From a virus: a stretch of DNA of 30,344 bases. The notes below the pieces were generated by a model. The model searched no databases. It was not told the origin of the DNA and worked only from the letters and a program-made list of their open reading frames with translations. The stretch is taken from positions 1 through 30,344 of IMG/VR virus record IMGVR_UViG_3300025594_000036; one strand, 5' to 3'. Within the stretch, counting starts at the first letter, position 1. Each line of letters starts with the position of its first letter. This document shows, piece by piece, positions 1-12,000 of this stretch. The position numbers and the translations under genes are program-made.

Positions 1-3000
1 CTTCTCTCGTTATTGCTTTAGCATGTCCTACTTTATCTGAAGTAACAAGATAATCACCCTCTTTTACTACTCCAACTATTAATACTGGTTCAGCACCTTG
101 TACAATTGGAATATTTGTTCCTTCTTTCATAACACCCATTCTCATATGATCTTTTTCACTTATACATGGAACTAATTCTCCATCTTTCCAAACCATTACA
201 GTACCAGTTGCATAATTAAAATTATCGTCTGCATTAGATCCTGCTAAGTTTTGTTCATGAATACCACACGTGAAGAATGCTTGAGCCCAAACTTCTCTCC
301 AACATTGTCCTGGGCGACCTATGTCATAAATTAAATCTAAAGTTGGCATTAAATTACCACTCCAATTGAAATCTGGGGCTGTATAGTTAGCAACTGATAA
401 TCTATTTGCATTACCGGCGTTGTAACTAACAATTTCACCATTATTACTAGTGTTTGTCCAGGTTATAGCAACGTCATTAGCATTTACTGTAATACCCGTA
501 CCTGCCCCTACATTAACTGTTCTATTAGTACTTAACGTACCACCACCAGTTAAACCGTTACCTGCGGTAATTGACACGTAAGTACCGCTTGTACCCACAT
601 TACCTGATATACCACTAGTACCATCTATACCTGAAGTTCCTGATGTTCCTGAACCACCTGATATTCCACTAGCTCCACCAACACCTGAGGTACCATTTGA
701 ACCTGTACTACCTGATGTACCTGATACTCTAGATAATCCTGAAGTACCATTTACACCACTTGTACCCATTGTACCTGAACTTCCTGAAGTTCCGCTTGAA
801 GCACTTAGTGCTGATTGACCATTATTTCCAGAGGTACCATTTGAACCTGAACTACCTGATGTACCTGATGGTCTACTTAATCCATTAGCTCCTGTGTTAC
901 CTGAAGTACCATTTGAACCTGTACTACCTGATGTACCTGATACTCTAGATAATCCTGAAGTACCATTATTACCTGAGGTACCATTTGTACCTGTTGATCC
1001 ACTTGCACCTGATGTTCTACTTACTCCTGAAGTACCTGCTACACCACTTGTACCTATTGTACCTGATGATCCACTAGTTCCACTAGTTGCACTTAATGCA
1101 CTTTGTCCATTGTTACCTGCAGTACCATTTGAACCTGTAGAACCACTAGTTCCACTAGTTCTTGAAGCACCTGATACACCATTATTACCTGAAGTACCAG
1201 ATGAACCACTTGTTCCTGAAGTTCTAGATATTCCAGAGGCACCATTGTTACCATTTGTACCTGTTGAACCTGTAGAACCACTTGTTCCACTTGTTCTTGA
1301 AGCACCTGATGCACCATTATTACCTGATGTACCTGAACTACCTGTTGATCCACTTGTACCTGAAACATTACTTGTTCCGTTAGCACCTGCGTTCCCTGAC
1401 GTACCATTTGAACCTGAACTACCTGATGTGCCTGATACTCTAGATAATCCATTACCACCATTTACACCGGAGGTACCATTTGAACCTGTACTACCTGATG
1501 TACCTGATACTCTAGATAATCCTGAAGTACCATTTACCCCACTTGTACCTAATGTACCTGAACTTCCTGAAGTACCTGAAGTAGCACTTAGTGCTGATTG
1601 ACCTGCGTTTCCAGCGGTACCATTTGAACCACTTGAACCTGAAGTTCCACTGGTTCTTGAAGCACCTGATGCACCGTTATTACCTGATGTACCTGAACTA
1701 CCTGTTGATCCACTAGTACCTGATACTCTAGATAATCCTGAAGTACCATTATTACCTGAGGTACCATTTGTACCTGTTGATCCACTTGTACCTGAAGTTC
1801 TACTTATTCCTGAAGTACCATTTACACCACTTGTACCTATTGTACCTGAACTTCCTGAAGTACCTGAAGTAGCACTTAGTGCTGATTGACCTGCGTTACC
1901 TGCAGTACCATTCGAACCTGTAGAACCACTTGTTCCACTAGTTCTTGAAGCACCTGAATTACCTGATGTACCATTTGAACCACTTGAACCACTTGTACCT
2001 GAAACATTACTTGTTCCGTTAGCACCTGCGTTTCCTGATGTACCATTTGAACCTGTTGATCCACTTGTACCTGAAACATTACTTGTTCCGTTAGCACCTG
2101 CATCTCCTGACGTACCATTTGAACCTGTACTACCTGATGTACCTGATACTCTAGATAATCCTGAAGTACCATTTACACCACTTGTACCCATTGTACCTGT
2201 TGAACCACTTGTTCCAGAGGTTGCACTTAAAGCACTTTGTCCAGCATTTCCAGCAGTACCATTTGAACCACTTGAACCACTTGTACCTGAAGTTTTACTT
2301 AGAGCACTTGCTCCTGCATCTCCTGCTGTACCTGAACTACCTGATGAACCTGATGTTCCGGAGGTAGCACTCAATGCACTAATTCCTGCAGTACCAGCAT
2401 TACCTGAGGTACCATTTGAACCTGTAGAACCGCTTGTTCCACTTGTTCTTGAAGCTCCTGAAGTACCATTTACACCACTTGTACCTATTGTACCTGATGA
2501 ACCTGAAGTACCTGAAGTAGCACTTAATGCACTTTGTCCAGCATTTCCAGCTGTACCATTTGAACCAGTTGAACCTGATGAACCACTTGTTCCACTAGTA
2601 GCACTTAAAGCACTTGCACCTGCATTTCCAGCAGTACCATTTGAACCACTTGAACCTGAAGTACCTGAAGTTTTACTTAGAGCACTTGCTCCTGCATCTC
2701 CTGATGTACCTGATGAACCTGTACTACCTGATGTTCCACTTGTTTTACTATTTCCACTTGTACCTGCTACTCCTGAGGTACCTATTGTACCTGAACTTCC
2801 TGAGGTTCCGCTTGTTGCACTTAATGCACTTTGTCCTGCATTACCTGCAGTACCATTCGAACCTGTAGAACCACTTGTTCCACTAGTTCTTGAAGCACCT
2901 GAATTACCTGATGTACCTGATGAACCAGTTGAACCTGAAGTACCTGAAACATTACTTGTTCCATTAGCACCTGCATCTCCTGACGTACCATTTGAACCTG

Positions 3001-6000
3001 TACTACCTGATGTACCTGAGACATTACTTGTTCCATTAGTACCTGCATCTCCTGATGTACCATTTGAACCTGTTGACCCACTTGTACCTGAAATATTACT
3101 TAATCCACTAGTTCCAGCAACTCCTGAAGTACCTATAGTACCTGAACTTCCTGAAGTTCCGCTTGTTGCACTTAATGCACTTTGTCCTGCGTTACCTGAA
3201 GTACCATTTGAACCTGTTGACCCACTTGAACCGCTTGTTCCACTAGTAGCACTTAATGCACTAGCACCCGCGTCTCCTGCTGTACCATTTGAACCGCTTG
3301 AACCGCTAGTTCCTGATGTATTACTTAAAGCTGAAGCACCTGCATCTCCTGAGGTACCTGATGAACCTGTACTACCTGATGTTCCACTTGTTTCACTATT
3401 TCCTGAAGTACCTGCAACACCACTTGTACCTATTGTACCTGAACTTCCTGAAGTTCCACTTGAAGCACTTAGTGCTGATTGACCCGCGTTTCCAGCAGTA
3501 CCATTTGAACCACTTGAACCACTTGTACCTGAAGTTTTACTTAGAGCACTTGCTCCTGCATCTCCTGCGGTACCTGAACTACCTGATGAACCACTAGTTC
3601 CACTAGTAGCACTTAATGCACTTATTCCAGCATCCCCAGATGTACCATTCGAACCTGTAGAACCACTTGAACCACTAGTTCCTGATGAACCTGATGTTGC
3701 ACTGTCTCCACTAGTTCCAGCAACTCCTGTTGTACCTACTGTACCTGAACTTCCTGATGTTCCGGAAGTAGCACTTAATGCGCTTTGTCCTGCATTACCT
3801 GCGGTACCATTTGAACCTGTAGAACCTGAACTACCTGATGTTCCTGAAGTTGCACTTAATGCACTAGCCCCCGCATCTCCTGTAGTACCATTTGAACCAC
3901 TTGAACCACTTGTTCCTGAAGTTTTACTTAGAGCACTTGCTCCTGCATCTCCTGCTGTACCTGAACTACCTGTTGAACCTGAAGTTCCGCTTGTTTTACT
4001 ATTACCACTTGTACCTGCAACTCCAGAAGTACCAATTGTACCCGATGAACCACTTGTTCCTGAAGTTGCACTTAATGCACTTTGTCCAGCGTTACCTGAT
4101 GTACCATTTGAACCACTTGAACCACTTGTTCCACTAGTAGCACTTAAAGCACTTGCACCTGCGTCTCCTGCAGTACCACTAGAACCTGTTGAACCTGATG
4201 TTCCACTAGTAGCACTTAGAGCTGAAGCACCTGCTTCACCTGCTGTACCATTCGAACCTGTAGAACCACTTGAACCACTAGTTCCTGATGAACCTGATGT
4301 TGCACTATCTCCTGAAGTACCTGCAACTCCACTTGTACCAATTGTACCTGAAGAACCGCTAGTTCCACTTGTAGCACTTAGTGCACTTTGTCCTGCATTT
4401 CCTGATGTACCATTTGAACCAGATGAACCAGATGATCCAGATGAACCACTTGTTCCCGATGTAGCACTTAAAGCTGAAGCACCTGCGTCTCCTGCTGTAC
4501 CATTAGAACCACTAGAACCTGAAGTTCCACTTGTATTACTTAATGCACTTTCTCCAGCATCTCCTGCTGTACCTGATGAACCTGTAGAACCTGATGTTCC
4601 ACTTGTTTCACTATTACCACTTGTACCTGCAACTCCTGTAGTACCTATTGTACCTGAACTTCCTGAAGTACCTGAAGTAGCACTTAGTGCTGATTGACCT
4701 GCATTTCCAGCGGTACCATTTGAACCACTTGAACCTGAAGTACCTGAGGTAGCACTTAAGGCCGAAGCTCCAGCATCTCCAGCAGTACCTGATGAACCAG
4801 TAGAACCTGAAGTTCCACTAGTAGCACTTAGAGCACTTGCACCTGCATCTCCGGCAGTACCTGATGAACCTGTACTACCTGATGAACCTGAAGTTCCTGA
4901 TGAACCTGCTGTTGCACTATCTCCGCTTGTTCCCGCTACACCTGATGTACCTACTGTACCTGAAGAACCACTAGTACCTGATGTAGCACTTAAACCACTT
5001 TGTCCTGAGTTTCCTGATGTACCGTTTGAACCAGTTGAACCTGAACTACCAGATGTACCTGAAGTAGCACTTAAGGCTGAAGCTCCTGCGTTTCCAGCAG
5101 TACCATTTGAACCTGAACTTCCTGAAGTACCTGAAGTAGCACTTAGTGCTGAAGCTCCTGCATCTCCTGAAGTACCACTTGAACCTGTTGAACCTGATGT
5201 TCCACTTGTTTCGCTATTTCCTGACGTACCTGCAACTCCACTTGTACCTATTGTACCTGAGCTTCCTGAAGTACCTGAAGTTGAACTTAATGCACTTTGT
5301 CCTGCATTTCCAGCAGTACCATTTGAGCCACTTGAACCACTAGTTCCTGATGTAGCACTTAATGCGCTAGCACCTGCATTTCCTGCTGTACCTGATGAAC
5401 CTGTAGAACCACTTGTTCCACTGGTGGCACTTAGAGCACTTACTCCTGCTTCACCTGCTGTACCTGATGAACCTGTACTACCTGATGAACCTGAAGTTCC
5501 TGAAGTACCTGCAGATGCACTAGCACCTGAAGTACCTGCAACTCCACTTGTACCTACTGTACCTGAAGAACCACTAGTACCTGATGTAGCACTTAAACCA
5601 CTTTGTCCTGCGTTTCCTGATGTACCATTTGAACCTGTAGAACCTGATGAACCTGAAGTACCTGCTGATCCTGATGTTGCACTAGCACCTGAAGCACCTA
5701 TACTACCGTTTGAACCTGTACTACCTGATGTACCTGAAGTACCTGATGTATTACTAATACCTGATTCACCTGCGTTACCAGACGTTCCTGTTGAACCTGT
5801 AGAACCTGATGTTCCTGAAGTTGAACTATTTCCTGATGTACCAGCAACTCCACTTGTACCAATTGTACCTGAAGAACCTGAAGTACCACTTGTAGCACTT
5901 AGTGCACTTTGTCCTGCATTTCCAGCAGTACCGTTTGAACCTGAACTACCAGATGTACCTGATGTTGCACTTAAAGCACTTGCACCAGCATCTCCAGCAG

Positions 6001-9000
6001 TACCTGAACTACCAGATGAACCACTTGTTCCTGAAGTAGCACTTAAAGCACTAGCACCTGCTTCACCTGCTGTACCATTTGAACCTGTAGAACCTGATGA
6101 TCCTGAAGTACCTGCTGATCCTGATGTTGCACTATCTCCTGAAGTACCTGCTACACCACTAGTACCTAATGTACCTGAACTTCCTGAAGTTCCGCTTGTT
6201 GCACTTAATGCACTTTGTCCTGCATTTCCTGCAGTACCATTTGAACCGCTTGAACCGCTAGTTCCTGATGTATTACTTAAAGCTGAAGCACCTGCATCTC
6301 CTGCTGTACCTGATGATCCTGTTGAACCTGAGGTTCCGCTAGTAGCACTTAAAGCACTAGCACCTGCTTCACCTGAAGTACCTGAACTACCTGTTGAACC
6401 TGATGAACCACTAGTTCCTGATGAACCTGCGGTTGCACTATCTCCACTAGTTCCAGCTACACCACTTGTACCAATTGTACCTGATGAACCTGAAGTTCCT
6501 GAAGTAGAACTTAATGCACTTTGTCCTGCATTTCCTGATGTACCGTTTGATCCTGAAGAACCTGAAGAACCTGAAGTCCCGCTAGTAGCACTTAATGCAC
6601 TTTCTCCAGCATCACCTGCTGTACCTGATGAACCACTAGAACCACTTGTTCCACTTGTCTCACTTAAGGCTGAAGCACCTGCTTCACCTGCTGTACCTGA
6701 TGAACCTGAAGAACCTGAAGAACCTGAAGTTCCGCTTGTTTCACTATTTCCTGAAGTACCTGCTACTCCTGTAGTACCAATTGTACCACTAGAACCTGAA
6801 GTACCTGATGTTGCACTTAGTGCTGATTGACCAGCATTACCTGCTGTACCATTTGAACCACTAGATCCAGATGTGCCTGATGTAGCACTTAAAGCTGAAG
6901 CACCTGCGTCTCCTGCAGTACCTGAACTACCTGTTGAACCGCTTGTTCCACTTGTTTCACTATTACCTGAAGTTCCAGCTACACCTGATGTACCATTTGT
7001 ACCCGTACTACCTGATGAACCTGAAGTACCTGATGATCCTGATGTTGCACTGTCTCCACTAGTTCCAGCAACTCCTGAAGTACCTACTGTACCTGAAGAA
7101 CCACTAGTTCCACTCGTAGCACTTAGTGCACTTTGACCAGCATTACCTGCTGTACCATTTGAACCTGAAGAACCTGAAGTTCCACTAGTTGCACTTAGAG
7201 CTGAAGCACCTGCTTCACCTGCTGTACCACTTGAACCACTAGAACCACTTGTACCACTTGTCTCACTTAAGGCAGAAGCACCAGCTTCACCTGCTGTACC
7301 TGAACTACCTGTTGAACCGCTTGTTCCACTTGAACCACTTGTTTCACTATTTCCTGATGTACCTGCAACTCCTGAAGTACCTATTGTACCCGAAGAACCT
7401 GAAGTTCCTGAAGTAGAGCTTAAACCACTTTCTCCAGCATTACCATTCGTTCCTGTTGAACCTGAAGAACCACTAGTTCCACTTGTTTCACTATTTCCTG
7501 ATTGACCAGCACTACCTGAAGAACCTGTAGAACCTGAAGTTCCTGATTCACCACTAGTTGCTGCTATTCCATCTTCACCACTTGTACCTGATGAGCCTGT
7601 TGTTCCACTGGTAGCACTTATACCACTTGTTCCCGCAATTCCATCAGCACCTGCTGAACCTGAGCTACCTGTTGTACCTGAAGTAGCACTATCACCACTT
7701 GTGCCTGCTATTCCTGAAGTACCTATTGTACCTGAAGAACCTGAACTACCTGAAGTTGCACTTAATCCTGATTGACCAGCGTTACCTGCGGTACCATTTG
7801 AACCTGATGAACCTGAACTACCTGAAGTTCCACTAGTAGCACTATCTGCTGAAGCACCTGCGTCTCCTGATGTACCTGTTGAACCACTAGAACCTGAAGT
7901 TCCACTTGTAGCACTTAGTGCACTTTCTCCAGCATCACCTGCTGTACCTGATGAACCTGAACTACCTGAAGTTCCTGATGAACCACTTGTAGCACTATCT
8001 CCGCTTGTACCTGCTACTCCGCTTGTACCAATTGTACCTGAAGAACCACTCGTTCCACTAGTAGCACTTAATGCTGATTGGCCTGCATTACCTGTAGTAC
8101 CATTTGAACCAGATGAACCTGAAGTTCCTGATGTATTACTTAAAGCTGAAGCACCTGCATCTCCTGCTGTACCTGATGAACCTGAAGAACCACTCGTTCC
8201 ACTAGTAGCACTTAATGCTGAAGCGCCTGCGTCTCCTGCTGTACCTGAACTACCAGTTGATCCACTTGAACCACTTGTTCCACTTGTTTCGCTATCTCCT
8301 GAAGTACCTGCAACTCCTGTTGTACCTACGGTACCTGAGGAACCTGATGTTCCTGATGTTGCACTTAATCCTGATTGACCTGCATTACCCGCAGTACCAT
8401 TTGAACCAGTACTACCTGAACTACCTGAAGTTCCACTAGTAGCACTATCTGCTGAAGCACCTGCGTCTCCTGCTGTACCTGAAGAACCTGAAGAGCCTGA
8501 AGTTCCTGAAGTTGCACTTAAAGCGCTTTCTCCAGCATCACCTGCTGTACCTGTTGAACCACTAGAACCTGAGGTTCCTGATGAACCTGATGTTGAGCTA
8601 TCTCCTGAGGTACCTGCAACTCCTGAAGTACCTATTGTACCACTTGAACCACTTGTACCTGATGTATTACTTAATCCACTTTCACCTGCATTACCTGCTG
8701 TTCCTGTTGAACCACTAGAACCTGAAGTACCACTTGTTGAACTATCTCCAGACTCACCGGCTGTACCTGAACTACCTGTTGAACCTGAAGTGCCTGATTC
8801 GCCACTAGTTGCTGCAACTCCATTTTCTCCTGAAGTTCCGGATGAACCTGTTGTACCTGATGTTGCACTAACTCCTGAGGTACCTGCAACTCCTTCTTCA
8901 CCACTTGTACCTGATGAGCCTGTTGTTCCACTAGTTGCACTATCACCACTTGTACCTGCTACTCCTGTTGTACCTATTGTACCTGAACTTCCTGAAGTTC

Positions 9001-12000
9001 CGGAAGTAGCACTTAATGCACTTTGTCCAGCGTTACCTGCAGTACCATTTGAACCGCTTGAACCGCTTGTACCACTTGTATTACTTTCTGCTGAAGCACC
9101 TGCATCTCCTGCTGTACCACTAGAACCTGTAGAACCACTAGTTCCACTAGTAGCACTTAAAGCTGAAGCACCTGCGTCTCCTGCGGTACCACTAGAACCT
9201 GTAGAACCACTAGTTCCTGATGAACCACTTGTAGCACTATCTCCACTAGTTCCTGCAACTCCTGTTGTACCTACGGTACCTGAGGAACCTGATGTTCCTG
9301 ATGTTGCACTTAATGCACTTTGTCCAGCGTTACCTGAAGTGCCAGTTGAGCCACTAGTACCACTAGTTCCACTTGAAGCACTATCTCCTGAATTACCAGC
9401 GGTACCGGCACTACCTGTTGTACCTGAAGTACCTGATTCGCCACTAGTTGCTGCTATTCCAGTTTCACCTGAAGTACCTGAAGAACCTGTTGTTCCTGAA
9501 GTACTTGATTCACCACTTGTTCCTGCAACTCCATCTGCTCCGTTTGAACCTGATGAACCTGTTGTTCCACTTGTAGCACTTTCACCACTTGTACCTGCTA
9601 CTCCTGAAGTACCTATTGTACCTGAGCTACCTGAAGTACCTGATGTACCTGAATTTCCTGATTGTCCTGCGTTTCCAATAGTACCTGTTGAACCACTTGA
9701 ACCTGAGGTTCCTGATGTAGCACTATCTCCACTTTCACCAGCAACTCCATTATTTCCTGATGTACCTGCACTACCTGTTGTGCCTGAAGTACCGGATTCA
9801 CCTGAAGTGCCTGCAACTCCATCAGCACCTGCTGAACCTGAGCTACCTGTTGTTCCTGAAGTACTTGATTCACCTGAAATACCTGCAATTCCATCGGCTC
9901 CATTTGAACCTGATGAACCTGTTGTTCCGCTTGTAGCACTTTCACCGCTTGTACCTGCAACTCCACTTGTACCTATTGTACCTGAAGAACCGCTAGTTCC
10001 ACTTGTAGCGTTTTCACCACTTTGTCCTGCATTTCCAGTAGTACCTGTTGAACCTGAAGTACCACTTGTACCACTTGTATTACTTTCTGCTGAAGCACCT
10101 GCATCTCCTGCTGTACCACTTGAACCTGTTGAACCTGATGTACCTGATTCGCCACTAGTTGCTGCAACTCCATTTTCACCGCTTGTACCTGATGAACCTG
10201 TAGTACCTGATGTTGCACTAACTCCTGATGAGCCTGCAACTCCATCAGCACCTGCTGAACCTGAACTACCTGTTGTACCTGAAGTGGCACTATCACCACT
10301 TGTACCAGCAACCCCAGTTGTACCTATTGTACCTGAAGAACCACTTGTACCTGAAGTACCTGTATTTCCTGATTGTCCATCTGCACCTGAAGTACCTGTT
10401 GAACCATTCTCACCTGAAGTACCTGAAGTACCATCAGCTCCTGATTCACCTGCATCTCCCGATGTACCTGATGAACCATCTATACCACTTGTACCTGAAG
10501 TACCATCAACTCCACTTGTACCTACTGTACCTGAGTCTCCTGAAGTACCTGATGTACCTGAATCTCCTGATTGTCCTGCATTACCTGTTGTTCCTGATGA
10601 ACCTGAAGAACCACTTGTTCCGCTTGAAGCACTATCTCCTGAAGTACCTGTTTCACCTGATGTACCAGCACTACCTGTAGTACCTGATGTACCACTAAAT
10701 CCACTAATACCATCATCACCAGCTTCACCTGTTGTACCACTAGAACCAGTTGTACCTGAAGTACCTGATTCACCTGAAGTTCCTGATGTACCATCATCTC
10801 CTGAAGTGCCTGAGGCACCTGTTGTGCCTGAAGTACCATCTACTCCTGAAGTACCAATTGTACCTGAGTCTCCACTTGTACCTGAAGTACCTGAATCTCC
10901 TGATTGTCCATTATTACCTGAAGTACCTGATGAACCATCTTCACCTGAAGTGCCAGCTGCACCTGAAGTTCCTGATGTGCCATCATCTCCTGAAGTGCCG
11001 GCGGCACCTGTTGTACCTGAGGTACCATCAACTCCACTTGTACCTACTGTACCTGAGTCTCCACTTGTACCTGAAGTACCTGAATCTCCTGATTGTCCAT
11101 TGTTACCTGAAGTACCTGTTGAACCATCTTCACCGCTTGTACCTGAAGTTCCTGTAGCACCTGATTGTCCTGCATCTCCTGAAGTACCAGATGAACCATC
11201 TATACCGCTTGTACCCGCAGTTCCATCAACACCTGATGTACCTACTGTACCTGAGTCTCCTGAAGTACCTGATGTACCTGAATCTCCTGATTGTCCATTG
11301 TTACCTGAAGTACCTGTTGAACCATCTTCACCTGAAGTGCCAGCTGCACCTGAAGTGCCTGATGAACCATCTTCACCTGAAGTACCTGCTATACCTGTTG
11401 TACCTGAAGTACCATCAACACCTGATGTACCTACTGTACCTGAGTCTCCACTTGTACCTGAAGTACCTGAATCTCCTGATTGTCCATCTGCACCTGAAGT
11501 ACCTGTTGAACCATTTTCACCACTTGTACCTGAAGTACCATCAGCACCTGATTCACCCGCAGCACCTGTTGTACCTGAGGAACCATCTATACCACTTGTA
11601 CCTGAAGTACCATCAGCACCTGATGTACCTATTGTACCTGAGTCTCCTGAAGTACCTGAAGTACCTGCAACTCCGCTTTGCCCATCAGCACCATTTGTTC
11701 CTGATGTACCTGATTGTCCGGTTGTACCTGAAGAACCAGCTTGTCCTGATGTACCTGATGTAGCCGCTACATATCCTAGTGTTCCTGTAACAGGATCGTA
11801 TGTTACTACATTTACTATATCTTGTACAGGTAAAGTATCTACATTAAAACTACCTGTTACTTCTAAACTGCCTGAAATTATTGCTGAACCAGTATATGGG
11901 AAAGGATCACCACCTCCACCAGTTATATTTACTAAAACTCCGTCTGATCCTGATGTTGTTACTTCAACACCGGAACCTGTGAAATTAATATCAGCATTAT

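Noticed and set aside
1093-3081. Minus-strand frames reading QVQMVRQ/VLQVQ repeats and plus-strand frames reading YLKYLMNLL repeats
   Set aside because: These are other-frame readings of the same 9-base repeat. They are short, interrupted by stops and lack unique domains.
584-11755. Possible CRISPR array or non-coding satellite, given the dense short repeats
   Set aside because: There are no constant repeats separated by unique spacers. Variation is mostly synonymous and the frame is open throughout, so it is coding repeat.
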